Positions 1-13,700 of a stretch of DNA of 64,000 bases are shown piece after piece (position 1 is the stretch's first letter; every line of letters starts with the position of its first letter). The DNA is from Epinephelus fuscoguttatus (Eukaryota > Chordata > Actinopteri > Perciformes > Serranidae). The DNA lies in NCBI RefSeq assembly GCF_011397635.1, contig NC_064757.1:28901839-28965838 (forward strand), given 5' to 3'. The notes under the pieces were generated by a model. That model saw only the letters and a program-made list of their open reading frames with translations, had not been told where the DNA came from and did no database searches. The position numbers were made by a program, and so were the translations under genes.

Positions 1-797
1 ATTCCCAGTTTCCCCCTGTCCCTGTTATGACTCCATCTTTGTTGACTTTAAATAATTAACCGTGTATCCCAGCTTTCAATGTTGCTTTTCATATCTCTCT
101 CTGTAATATTGCAGATTGCTGCACAGCTTCTATTGGCAGACAAACTGCCACCCTGTGTCGTGTACCCCCCATAACTAGACACAGGAGTGGCTGGTGAAAT
201 TACTCTACCTCCTCCTCACACTCCAAACTTTTCTGAAACCGTGCATCTCGTTACTGCCCCTCTTTAAACCGTCTGAATGCCATCATCCATCTCTACCTCC
301 CACACCTCCACCTCCTTCTCACCCGTGTGCTTGCCTGAGTGTGCTCGTGAGTGACAGACAGACACAAACATGCACGCAGGCGTAAGCACACAATAACATT
401 GTGCATTTGCATTTTCTCAATCTTCCAGCAAATAACTGTTTCAATAAAACCCAAGGACATAGTAGAGCCTTTTCTTTCACTTTCCCTTGGACGGCATCAA
501 TAATGACCTACAGCAGTGCATTAGGAAGTGTGATAAAGCACATTAATGTGCCGAATAAACCAAATACAACCCACAGGACAAGAATCCTCACATCATGTTC
601 AAAAGAATCTACAGAGGAAATGAATGTGTTGTGACCTTTGCTTTCCTCAGCAACTGTAATGTGCAGTCAGAGTAGTCAATGCACTTAATACCATCCAGTC
701 AACGGGCTGTGTATACTCTACCTCCATTACCCAGTCACTGTACTGGACAGCTACCAGAAAAGTATGTGTGCATCTGTGTGGTGTGATGTGATGTCAA
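1..797. other. Intergenic sequence, no gene recognised
   Basis: No exon, RNA gene or named repeat recognised. Short open frames here lack any protein signature. Possibly downstream of the plcxd3 transcript. Confidence 0.5.
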
Positions 798-1889
798 TTA
801 AAGGAACAGTGTGTGAGATTTAGGGGATTTAATGGCATCTAGTGGTGAGGATTGCAGATTGCAACCAGCTGAAACTTCACCTGGTTAGAATTCCTTCGGT
901 GTTCATTGTTCAGGAGGTTTTACTGGGAGCTGAATTATCCACAGGGGAATCTTCCTCTCCAAAACAAATGGACCAGGTGATTTAAACCATTAAAAAAAAT
1001 TGAATCACGCAATTTCACATTACAAATCAGTGTTTCTCTGATGCTCTTCAGCCCATCACAGATAGGTTGCTAGCCAACTATTTTCTCTAAGATTTACTTA
1101 AGACTTAAGATCCAGATGTTCAGGAGGTTTTCATTGTGAGTAAATTATCAGCAGAGGTCATTTCCTCTTCGAAACAAACAGACTCTATGATTTAAACGGG
1201 TAAAAATTCTGAATAAAGCAATTTCATGCTATACAAAAAACAACATTTTTTGCTCATCATGAAGGGACTGCTAACCACGGTGGCCGATGTGAAAATGTGA
1301 ATGACCCAGTGTTTGATTTACCAGTTCTGGGCCACTGAAACAGCCAAGAAAGCAGTTTTGCATTACAAATTAGTGTGTCTGCGATGTTCTTCAGCATGTT
1401 AGAGATGGCCACTAGACCAACACCTGCTAATGTGTGCTCACTTTTTTTCCGATAACTTAATATCCAAATGTTCAGTAGGTTTTTACCCGGTGCCAGTTAT
1501 TCTCAGAGGTCTCCTTCTCTTCAATTCAAGTGGACTCTGTGATTTAAACCGGTAAAAACGCTGAATCAAGCAATTTTACATTTAAAAAATCTGCGACCTG
1601 TACATCCAGATCGCAGAGGGGTTGTTAACTATGGTGGCTCGTGCAAAAATGCAAAGTGTTTGGTTTGTCCATTCTGGGCTGCTGTAGAAACATGGCAGTG
1701 CAACATGGTGATCTTTCTGGACAAGGACCCACTGCCTACTGTATGTAGATATAAACAGCTCATTCTAAGGTAACAAAAACACAACAAGTCTTATTTTCAG
1801 GTGATTATACTCTAAAGTAAACATACTTATTGTATTATATTTCATTTGTGCCAATGTACCCCCCTTAATCCCACACACTGGAGCTTTAA
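798..1889. mobile_element. Non-autonomous TIR element, family A, full-length copy
   Basis: The ends are inverted copies: TTAAAGGAACAGTGTGTGAG on the left, and TTAAAGCTCCAGTGTGTGGG when the right end is read on the minus strand; both continue into a GATTTA/GATTAA-GGGG block. The 1.09 kb between them has internal sub-repeats (the 'aggttttcattg...gaattatcagcagagg' type segment recurs about three times) but no transposase. Two more copies lie at 19492-20829 and 51075-51347. No clear target-site duplication is visible. Superfamily not assigned. Confidence 0.8.
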
Positions 1890-4800
1890 CCCTGTGTTAA
1901 TAGGTGTAAAACAGCATTAATATGAGAGCACGATCTTTCGATTCAGTGATTCGTCACCGCTACGAACAGCTACATGCTAATTGTATGAGTCACACGATAG
2001 AAGGTCAGAATAACTCAGCAAAATACAGATTTCTGTCATACAAGTACAGATCTCAAATCTACAGTAACATGCTCACACACACAGTGAGCCACGCTGCATC
2101 TGAGTTATCTCTGTTTCCTCTTCGTGAGCAACACCTGGCTGCAGAATGGCAGATGCTGAATTACAAAACACAGTCTCAGCAAGGTCACCCTGGGTGCCGC
2201 TGCCCACCCGCCTCCATCCTCATCACCCTGGTAACTGGATGATTTTAGGATGCTCCTCTGCAACAGACAGGGAGTGAAATGCTGGAATGTTAGCTTAAAA
2301 GCTGCAAATCTACTTTAGAATTAGAGTACTGCCATTTCGTGGCTGAATTGAATTACAGTTTTATTATAATGGCTTTAATAATGATTCTCCTCAATCAAGC
2401 AACTAAACAACCAATCACCACTGAACGAGACAGAGACTGGTCATGAAATGATGCTTCACTTAGTCACTCATTAGGCATAGAAGCTTTATTTGATTTGATT
2501 TGCCGTTTCCACTTAGAACAGAGTCACTTTTGAACAAAAGTGTTGGAGTTTTACAACAGCAAAGGACTCTTTTCACACCAGAACAGAAAGGCAATGACAA
2601 CAGTTTGGACCAGGGAAGACACAAATGTCCTTACAACACAATTTGCAAGCCTCTTCAAGTCCGCTAATTTGTGTGGCTCCATTCTTAATCTGTATGGGAT
2701 TGTAGCAGTGCAACATGTATAAAATAAATGAATTTGGAGGTGTGTCTTAAAGGGTCAAAACATTTCCAGCTGAGATGCACCCATGCTCTTGAGAACAATA
2801 TAACAAATAACCGAGAAGATGCACAAACCTAATGGACCCTGTTGGTAAATAACAACATGTAGAAGTGTCTGGTTCATGCACACAACTGAAAATACGAAAA
2901 GAAGAAGCAGTATGATATCTCAGATAAGTTACAGTTAAGAAATTATTTTAAATTACTTTGCAATAGTTTAAATAATTTACAATTCATCGGCAGTATACTA
3001 TTTGCAATTTCAGTATGTACAAACTTTCCACGATATAAAACATTTGAACATGAAACCACACTGAAGTGAAAGAAGTACTGTTTGATCTCTAAAACTTGAA
3101 CTCAGTTCCACATTGAAGCATACGATACAAAAATGACTTCCTAGCTGATACTCAGTCACTCAATCACATGAGACTTTTTTTTTCCCCAATTTTTTTTTTT
3201 AGAAATGGCACAGTTACTCACAAGACACATACATTCACAAATCCAAAGAAGTTTCCCGTTTTGGTTTGTACATTACCAAACTAGACAACAATGTCCTTAC
3301 AGAATACATTCTCAGCAGAAAATGCCACACTGATCAGAAGGTGTGTGGATGTTTGACTTGTATGCGATTGTTTTCATGCATAATGTGTAAAAACTTGCGA
3401 TAAAAATATGTCCGTTATCGTCCTGGGTACCGTTTCAGAGTACTTCTCCATCTTAAAATGAAATACTGCAGGGTATAAAATGAGGAAAATGAAAGTGTGC
3501 TAAATGATACAGCAGAAATCCAGGGGGTCAGTAACATTCAGGAACATGAAACACCTAGTAAGGTAGACACCAAAGAGTCACAGCTAGATATTAAACTAAA
3601 CACTTATTGTATTATTTTCCAAGTGTCAAAGCACTGCTGTTACATCGAGACCTCCTGACTCCGAATTATGATGTTGAGCCTTTTCTAACTTGAAATAAAA
3701 TGGGCCTCTGAGTGAGTGTTAAGCAACTTGATCACCTGTTATTATGAAAGACACAACACCGTGATACATCTCATGATGACTCATATATACTGCACTACAG
3801 CAGTGAGTATAGGCGCACACACAGACAGAGGATACACTCGTACCCAGATGTACTGTATTTTTATACTTGGCTATCACGACTCAGCACCCACCACAAAATC
3901 CAATAAAATTGTCACGTTGGATTTCTAACCATTAGAAATGACTTGTGGCGTTAATTGCTTTTCTGGTTTTCTTACAGATTTTTTTTTTTTTTTTTTTGTC
4001 AGCAGATGCTTGTCTGGAAATTTGAAACACACACAGACATTATTAAAGTTTTCTCATTTAGATGCAAAGATAAATGGCGTGATTGGTGTTTTTCTCGGCT
4101 AGCCAGGCCGCACTCTCGCTGCCTATTTCTTGGTGGTTTTGAAGAGTGAATCGATGACGTATCGATACACAAAGGCGTCTGATCAATGTCTAGGCTGCAA
4201 GCTGATTTCAGAGGAGATTATTACTGGGAGAAAGCCCCGTGAGAGACTACTGCTGAGGAAACACATGGGGGATGGTTCATTTGTATTGAGTAAACACATT
4301 GTAATAACACTTTTTAAACACATTCTGCTCGAGGCATGTTTCAGGAACACCCGCAGTGATCTGACCAGGGGTGCATATTGTCAGAAAAAAAAATCTCTTG
4401 GACAGATTTGGACAAACAACGGCAAGCTACTTCACACCAGCCTACAATTTGAGTGGTTTAAGATACACAGACTTATTTTAATTAAAACAACCTCTGAAAA
4501 AACTGTCACTAGAATACCAAAAAATGATGTACGGATACGTTTAGCAGAAAGTTGATATGCTGTGAGGAATCGACCCCCCGTGAAGTGGTAAGCCTGAAAA
4601 CAGTGCATTGATCAGTGGAAAAAGCTTTTTTACAGCACAGGAAGTAAAGAAAACAAACACTTGAAAAACTATTTTGATCCCCAAAATAGGAAACAAAACA
4701 AAACCTCATTCTCTTCGTGCTCCAACTAAACACTCTGTTGTGTCTCCCAACTCTTACTTCAACACCTTTTCTCCCCCATTTGAGCTCTCAATTCACTATA

Positions 4801-4936
4801 GCCCTAAATAAAGTGAAAGGAGCAGTGCAGCTCCCCTCCTGAAATAAATGCCAAAGAGAAAAGAGTGAGAGCACAGACCAAGCCCCTAGCGGTGGCGGTG
4901 GTGGTGACTGTGCTCCCTGATGCCCTTTGCAGGCTC
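1890..4936. other. Sequence downstream of the plcxd3 stop; 3' UTR of unknown length
   Basis: No recognisable coding or transposon signal. On the minus strand a candidate ATTAAA poly(A) signal is at 4482-4477, and AATAAA hexamers are at 2490-2485 and 2365-2360. The 3' UTR could end near any of these; the sequence alone does not decide. The low repeat content of 2500-4900 would suit a long 3' UTR. Confidence 0.4.
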
Positions 4937-5093
4937 TCAGGTGGCGTCATCTTCATCGTCGTCCAGGTGATAGTTGAGGGTGATGACGGCGCTGATGAAT
5001 TCTCCCAGCTCCACAAAGTCAGCTGTGATAATGTTGATGCCACTCTCCCCGGGTCTCTGCGATCTGATCCACTGCATCATGCCCGGTAAGGCC
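4937..5093 (-). CDS. plcxd3: plcxd3 terminal coding exon 6 with stop
   Basis: The acceptor CTCCCAG|G completes the last Arg. The reading continues ALPGMMQWIRSQRPGESG, then INIITADFVELGEFISAVITLNY, and ends DDDEDDAT and a stop at 4937. The acidic tail differs from the human tail but has similar length. Confidence 0.95.
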
Positions 5094-8000
5094 CTGGGAG
5101 GACGCACAAAAACACACACAGACACACTTTAGGGGGAAAGAGGGAGAGGGGGATATGAAGTCACAAAAGATCTAGAGAGGGATAGAAGAAGGGATGATTC
5201 ATGGTCGGCTGGTTTAACACAGAGAGGGGCACGCTGTGATAAAAGATATCTGTGACGCAGCATGGGATGTCTGCAAGCCAGCTGTGAGGATGACACTCTG
5301 AACGCTCGCTGGACGTGTTCATGTGAGCCGTGCACCGGGGGGAGGGTGTTGCTCCTGCAGATGCCTCGCCCTGCTTTCTGCACGGCAAAAATCCTACAAG
5401 TCGTCTCCTTCACACGCCTCGCTTTCTTGTTCTATCGAGTCCTGCGCTGGCAAAACGAATGGGCGGAATTTTGAATGATGTCTGCATCAAAGTAACCAAA
5501 CGCCTGGTGAGAATGGCTGATAGTGGGGTTATCAAATGAATAATTCATGGCAGGAAAATTGATGTTTTTGCTGCTGAGGCTTTTAACAAACTGGTGACAT
5601 TAAGAAGGAGTGATATACAGACAAACCTGGGGGTAAATCAGCAATAAAAATTCCCGAACCAGAACTGAAAAGGGGAGATATAGAAAGAGGGAGGAGAGGG
5701 ATGAGAAGCATCGCCTGGGGTTTATGGCAGCTGCTCAAAAAAAAAACCCTTGAATGAGGTCAGTGTCAAACGCCTGGGGAAACCTGTAGAAACCAACATG
5801 CTTCTGGATTTAGTTATAAAACGCTGTGATGACTCACATATGACTGTTTTTGTGTGTACATGCACATGAAGTTTTGTTTTGAGTTGTTGTGGGTAAATCA
5901 TGTCATTTATGTGGCCTCTGTTGCCTCAGGTGTTGCTATAAGTTTGGCTCCACAGCGCCTGTGTGCCCAGTGAATAATACTGTGTGCTTCCTGGGGTGCT
6001 CACCCCGCATCTTATCCAATCTCACTGTTTTACTGAACATAAAACATTTACAGTTGTTGTTTCTGTCTCTCTGTTAAATGAAACACACACATAAGCAGAT
6101 GTACACACCTTTCTGTGATTGTCTCTCTCAGTCCGCTGGCCACGCCCTTCATCACAGTGCTGGCCTTTGGTGTCAGGACCACCTGGGAGACAAAGAAGGT
6201 CCCCTTCCTCCTGCAGGACACACACCAAACATTTACAGTTACATTTTTTCTGTTCTTTCTTTCTTTCTTTCTTTCTGTCTTTTTTACATAATATGTATTC
6301 CTGTAAAGCACTTCATGACATCTGCTGCAGAGAGGTGCTGCACATATGAATAAACTTTGATTTACATCAGAATCAATTACTTAAAGGATAACTGGTATTT
6401 TTCAAGGGCACCATGGTGATGCAATGGTTAGCATTGTCGCCACACAGCAAGATTCTAACCCTGGGGTGGGGGAACCCTTCTGCGTCTACATCAAGCTGGA
6501 ACGACCATCGTTAAACAGAGGGGGTGGCTTACGACACTACTTATCCCCCAACTACAATGCAATCTTGGGATCCCTCCCCAGACGACTTCACACCCATTCA
6601 CCCCTGGTCCCGCCTCACCCTAACGACTCACATGGTGGCCAGATGGGTCAACGACTCACATTGTGACCTCAAGGACTCTGAAACTAACAGCTCACGTGAC
6701 CCCTACAACTCTGCGAGGGTTCCCACCCACACAGAGTTTATAGCCTGCAACTTTGTACCAATCATTTAGAACTGAAGAAGCTTCTTGAATGAGAGGCGAA
6801 ACGTCTTCAAGAAACACAAGCAAGTCCAGTTGCCTACGATATAGCACTTAAGATTACCGTGACCTGGGCCATGACCTTCACCGACAACCTTCTGTGTTAA
6901 GTTTGCATGTTCTCCCGTGTCACCATGGCTTTTCTCTGGGTGCTCCGGCTTCCTCCCACAGTCCAAAGACATGCAGGTTAAGTGATGACTCTAAATTGTC
7001 CGTAGTTGTGAATGTGAGTGTGAATGGTTGTCTGTCTCTATGTGTCAGCCCTGTGATAGTCTGGCGACCTGTCCAGGGTGGGATAGGCTCCAGTCCCACC
7101 ATGACCCTCAACAGGAAAGGCGGTTATGGAAAATGAATGAATGAATGACTATTTCCAACCTGGCCCCTAAGTGACCACAGACCCTAAGCGCCGTAGCCAG
7201 CAGCACTTACTAAAAAAGCTTGTTTTATCCACTGACAGGCTCAAATTGTTATTAGAAGTGTCTGACAACATTATGGAAAGGATCCCGACAGAGATAGGTC
7301 ATTTTGTTAAAAAATAAAAACCTTTTTTGTTTAATCGCCGTAAAACACACTTCATTCAAAGTCGAGAAACAAAATAAAACTCACAAAAACCACCTTGATT
7401 CATCTTTCCACTGCTCCAACAATCACCAGCTGTGGTTAAAATAAACCCTTGATTTATCCAGTTAGATATGAAATATCCTGGCTCTATGCATGCTGAAATT
7501 ACTGTTTATTTAAATGTAGTCTGTTGGGTTTGGTGATGGCGACACTGGGGCTGTTTCTAGTTAAACAAAAGGATCTTACTCCTTTACAACAAGATCTATC
7601 TCTGTAGGGATCCTTTCCATAAATTATCAGACACTTAGAGCAATAATCTGAGCCTGTCAGTGGCAAAAACAAGTATTTTTAGGGAGCGTACTTTGACAGT
7701 GCAAACATGCTGACTGGTTATATTGCAGCCTGTTTAGTTGCTGCCGGTTGCAGTGGTCTTGCTCAATACTGGACCAGTTTTAAAATAAGTTGTCTCCCAT
7801 CACTGCCAGCAGTTTTTTCAAAATATATGTATGGAGTATGACATGTATGACTTTTATAGGATAAAAATGTGGTTTTACAATATTTTAGTCTGTAGCAAAA
7901 CAGGCCCAGCCTTATAAACTTGAGTCTGTCCCAGCCTCACTGAGCGAGTGATAAAATAAGACCATTGATTGTTGCGTGTAGCGGCCTCCCCGCTGGTCGT

Positions 8001-10726
8001 TGCTTTTTCACAATGTATAGGTGCAAACAGCCATATTCTAGAGTGCATTTACCATCAGGCTTCTAGTCCATTGGAGGCTTCAGCCAGTTAAGCATTGCAG
8101 GAACTTGTATTTCATCCCAGTTCCTATCCTCTTAATTGGTTATTGTTAAGCCATTCATTCATTCATTTTCCAGGGGGCTGGAGCCTATGCCAGCTGACAT
8201 GGGCAAGTGGCGGGGTACACCCTGGACAGGTCACCAGACTATCACAGGACTAATATATAGAGGCAGAGAACAATTCACACTCACATTCACACCTTTGGGC
8301 AATTTCGAGTCACCAATTAGCCTGCATGTCTTTGGACTGTGGGAGGAAGCTGGAGTACCCGGAGAAGACCCACAGTCAGTACGTTTACATGCACAGCTTA
8401 ATTGAGCTATGCTCAAAATTCGATTTTGGCATCTAATCGGACTTCTGTCCTTGTCCCAGTTTACATGCAACTGAGAAAATTGAAATACTGACAGGAACGT
8501 GTCCTCCTCCTCAACACTAGGTGGCAATATGCATTGTTTCAGCGGGTTAATATGGACACCTTTCCAGTTGACCTATTATGTCACTTAATAATAAACAACT
8601 GGAGTCAGGCGGCAGACAGGCATTTTCGAACAACAGCAAGATGGATAATCATACAGCTTTGTTCATCTTGTACGTAATGTACGCGTTACTGATTGTGCAG
8701 ATAAGGTGAGCATACGCCAGCACGCGCATGCATGCATTGTAGTTTAACTGAGGCGTATACATGCCGGAGAAAATCTAATTCCAATCAAATTATCTAGGTG
8801 TCTTAATCGGAGTTGGAGAACTCTGATATTAGTCGGAGTCACACGTTTAACATGCACTTCAGTTGTCCAGTTATAGTCGGATTAAGGCAACAATTCGTTT
8901 TTTTCAAGTGTCATGTAAACGTACTGACTGACACAGGGAAAACTTACAAGCTCAATACAGCAAATTAAATTGCTACGTCCTGAACTCTGAGCAAAGTATA
9001 AGCATCATGAAAGTAAATCACAAGCATGCTAGAATGACCCGCCATGGTTGAACAAAGTACAGAGATTTTGCCCCCTTTAACCTGCTCACAGAGAAACAAA
9101 AGTAGACGCTGACCTTCGATCGGTGACAGACGCCTGGAGAAACTGCACAAGCTTCTCTGGATCAGTGGTGTTGGCCCAGGGAGAGGGCATCATCTGGCCT
9201 GGCCACAGGAAGGGCACCTCCAGGGCCATGGGGTGGTGATAGAAGACGAGCACCTGGTACTCCTTCTCCCACAGATACTGCAGAGTCACCTGGGGATGGA
9301 GACATAAAGGGGGGGACATGGTGAGAGGTGACAAAAGAAAAACAAATGGTGATGGGTGATTAGTAAATACAAAAGAACCCCCTCTGTGCTGCTGAGTGAC
9401 AGAAAACATTTTGTACCTGGCAGTTTATTTAGTAAGCTTTATGTTTATTTGAATGGAAGCAAATAGAAATAAGTGGATATAATTGCATGATGTGATGCAT
9501 CACTCTGATTATTTAGCAGCTTTGTTCCACACTCAGTTCTGATTGACCATAGAAATTGTCAGGTATGTTATTCCTGAAGACAACCAGTGTTTTACGTCTA
9601 ATCATAGTGTGTTGCTTTTTGAGAAGAGAACTAAAGAGAGCTGGAACACAATTTGAATGTGTATTTTTGAAGCTATTGCAGGCTATTCAAGAGGCAAACA
9701 TATACTGAAAACATTTCACAGAGGACTGAAGACAACCTGAGAGAAAATACATGTTGAGTAAAACCTTTCTCCAGTTCAGTTTTTGTTTCATTAAACAGCA
9801 GTGCTTTTTCATTGCTATGGTTGAATTTCTGCAAAAGTGTATGGTATGGACACGTGCACCATATGTTTGTATTCTCTGCTGAAATATTTCTGGCAGAAGA
9901 TTGTAGCTAAATCAAGTTAGGTAGTCCCAACAACAGAAAAATCAATACCCTGTGTCAGCTGATTAAAGGAAGGAGCTGGGTAATAGGCTGGATGGTGTAC
10001 AAGGAGGTGGTTATAAAAATAGGCCTTTTCATCGCAACCCCATATATACCACATGGCTTTTGTTTTTGATTTCCCACATGAGGTGATTTGTTTTGTGATA
10101 ATGAGCTTCCAGTTGTGCATTATTCTTGAAAATAAGCTAAACAACTGCTGGAGAAGAGTGGTGCGGCTGATTAAGTGTTTATAAGAGAGCTGCTGTGAGG
10201 TAGATGGGGTGACAAGGGAAGAGCAGATGTACTCATAGACGAAGGAGTGGAGGAAAGGGGAGCGAGGAGTGAATACAGTACCTGCGGAGGAAAGAACACC
10301 AGTTATCTGTCTACTCTAAAGACTACCCGAGACGTCCCAGAAGATGTTCATTATTTTTCCAGGATCCACTAGTCGCTGTTGGCCTTTTCCTCTTCTCTAC
10401 ACTTCATCCTCATTCAGCAGCAGCACCTGACAGGAAGCTATGATCTCTGGTATTGATTGGTATTCCTTCATCCAGGTTCCCCACATACACCCTCACCTCA
10501 GGGTGGGGGGAGAGACCAAACAGTGGAAAGTGAAAAAGACAGAGAGAGGCAACAGAGATACAAATCTGAGCGCAAGAGGAGTTCCCTACTTGACATCTAT
10601 GCTAAAGGGCATTCCCTGTATACAGTGATTAGTGATGTGATAACCATCGTTCTGCATCTTAAGAGATCAAAACACAGAGATCATCACTGGTGTGCAGGGA
10701 GGAGGAAACAATCATTTTCAAAAGCC

Positions 10727-10770
<44 letters not shown>

Positions 10771-13700
10771 ACTGAGATGTGTTCTGTCTTTTAGTTGTAA
10801 AGGTGTATCTGTAATAAATGTTTGGTGCCTGCTTCTAGGTCACACAAAGAAGTATTTCACTGTTGGAAAGATGATCTTTGCATAAAACTGGGCTGTCTAT
10901 ACAGTAAGAGATTCAAATACTTTTGACATTGGTACTACATGACCAGGGAAAACAGAGAAAAAGGGCTGTAGCATTTACCTTTGTCAGAGGGGTAGAAAAA
11001 CGACAATAAGGGCTGCACCCTAATAGTCAACCAAATGTTAGTCAACTAGAAAGGTCATTAGTTGGCAAGATTTCACTGGTTGCTCAGTCGCAGAAAAAAA
11101 AAAAAAAGAAAAAAGGTGAAACTCTATTAGGAGCTGCACCTTATCAAAATAAATCAACACCTATATGACTGGACCATGTGGGGATTTAATTTGAAAGGAC
11201 AGGCACAGGAAGTGGCCACGCTCAGCAGTCAGACAGGAGTCAGGTTACAAACCAATCACAGCTGACAGATATCTTTCACCTCTTCTGTAAATATTCAGTC
11301 TGATAAATAGGGTAAAGTTGATCATGTTAGTGCAGGGCTACCCAGAGCTTTACATCTGTCCCACAGATGATAGGCCTACACACTTATAAACAGCGCCTGG
11401 TAGAGGGATCTGCTCTGCACTCAGGATTTCAGGTAAATCCAAAGTGTGGGATCATTTTGAGACATGACGTATCATCTGAAACATGCAGTGTTAACAATGT
11501 TACTGATACTATTCTTTCTCACTCTACTGAATAATTAAGTTAATATCATAAACATGCGGGTGACTAGACGACTAATGGCCCTAAATAATGATTATTGATT
11601 CTTAGTCGGGGGCAGCCCTAATGACATTTAGCCATTTTGTTAGCATGCAGGCTGCAGTAACATTAGCCATGAAGACTAGGAAAAAAGTGTCAAGGTAGTT
11701 GGAGATTTGTGATAAGCCAGCCTCCTTTGGCAAATCTGGCACCCGAGTTTTTGGAGTGACGTTTTCAACATCTTGCCAGTGTACCGTCAGCTTGTTACAT
11801 GTAGTCACACTGTTGTGGTCACAAAACTAGACCCATCACTAAGGTTAAATGCCCTTGTCTGGGAGTAACTAATAACTAATGATGACGCATAATGAATTAT
11901 GCTGGATTACTATGTCTTAATTTCTGGGCTATTTAGGATTTTTGGGGTGATGGTACAGAAAAGTGAAGCATTGGAATACGGATTTGGACATTGCTTACCA
12001 TGGCAACGACATGAGCTCTGAAGCATTTGAGCCAGCCCTACAGAATCTTAGGTAGATCTGATCAGTACTGCCTAGTTTTACTGTTTGATCTGAGTTTGAG
12101 AGCGAGATCTGATTCTGTGCGTCTTGTATCCCGATGCTGAAACACAATCTGTAGTTCGATCAACAGTTTTAAAGCCAGCAAAAATTCACAGATTTGAGCT
12201 TGGAGATGAGCGGGGAGATCTGGGAGCTGGCAAGATGGATGGCAGTTTAGCATAGGTAATTTAGCCATGCTAACCACACTGTTTGATGCAAAACTGGTTG
12301 AATTATTTTGAACTCCCACTCCCACTCACTCCTTTTTCCACCAATTTAGCTCTGGTTCTTTAACCAGTTTTGTTGAAATGCTCTGAATGGGTCAAAATTA
12401 GGTGAATGAACCAGAAAGGAACCTGTTCCATGTTGGTGGAAAAAGGGTACTACCGACCCCCACTATCCTGGGGCTCGGACGGGTCAGGCTCCTCATAACA
12501 GACCTAGGCTATGGAACCTTCTACTTATCACACCTGGGGGGGGGGGGAGTGTTGACACTTAAGAGGCACATGACGAAGGCTTGCCATGGAAAGAAAGACG
12601 AGAGTCAACCTTCAATGTCCACGTTCGTATCCTTAAAAAAAATGTCGGGTTTAAACCTGGCTTGGGCTCATAATTACAGTTAAAGGGAAGGGCCGGGTCG
12701 GGCTCAGAGAGAACACGCACGGGCTCGGGTGGAGTCGGGCTGGATTTTTTGGGCCCAATCTAAGCTCTACTGTGAGGTGTTAGGTGTATTTGAATTTGAC
12801 AGTACCTCTTGAGCAAAGACGACTGGGCAGAGTTTGTCCCCAAACACCTCTTTCAACATGGCCACCAGTTTTTCATGGTGCAGGTTCTGCACGCCGTAGA
12901 AGTGGTTGAAGTCCAGGAACACAACCTCTCTGGCATGAGCTGACAGGAAAGTGCTGATCTGCTCTAGACCTTCTCTGACCTAAGGAAGACAAATATGAAC
13001 AAGACATATATTAATAGTTTGTTTAATGACATAATGATATGAAATACAGACACACAAATGATTGTGATGTGCTTAAAATCTTTGAAGGGCCTAACATGAT
13101 TGAGCTTTCTGTCTGTACTCTGACTCAAATATGCTGCCACATACACAGATATGTGCAAACATCACTTAGCAACCACAAGCCTTGCAAAATATTTTACATC
13201 AAAAATCACCAAAATTCTGCACTGACCGTGGCACTGAAGAGCCCGTGGGCGAAGAACAGCTCATTGTCAGGGTCGCGGGGCTTGGTGGAGATGCGCAGGT
13301 CAAAGAAACGGATCCCAGCCTCCAGTTGGCTGGTGAAGTTCATCGTCTGTGTAGCTAACCACTTCCTCATTAGCTTCTTGGCCACCGTGCCGAAAACAGA
13401 CACGAAGTTCTGCACCGTCTCCGGCTGCTCAGGGCCCACTGGAGACGCCTCGTCGATGTAGAAACTGAACGAATCATGGGAACCTGGAGAAGACACAGAA
13501 CATGAGTCTGCATGTAGCTATCGACCGCTGCAGGTTTTATATCTGCAGTGGGACACAGCTGCGAGAGTGGGGTCAGTGCTGGAAAACAGCTCAGCGCCAT
13601 GGCAACAACACTCACTGTGAGTTCATAACTCACGACCACGAGTGCTGTTATTCAGGCAACTTGAAAAGTTGTGGTCATGTATAATATCTTTCATCCATCA

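Larger units (their letters stand above)
6211..9113 (-). other. plcxd3: plcxd3 intron 4
   Basis: 2.9 kb intron largely filled by repeats: a SINE split by a Penelope-like fragment, a long-TIR element, and a second SINE interrupted by a MITE. About 7700-8140 carries no assigned element apart from a weak match to the 14945/35345 repeat family near 7940. Confidence 0.85.
9290..12805 (-). other. plcxd3: plcxd3 intron 3
   Basis: 3.5 kb intron. Contains an AC microsatellite, a hAT-type element and a short palindromic MITE. 9290-10728 and 11629-12331 hold nothing I can name. Confidence 0.85.

Noticed and set aside
12062..12325. Minus-strand frame rich in Leu/Gln (LPDLPAHLQAQICEFLLALK).
   Set aside because: Resembles translated fish repeat DNA that I vaguely recall but cannot name; no gene context, and it is intronic in plcxd3.
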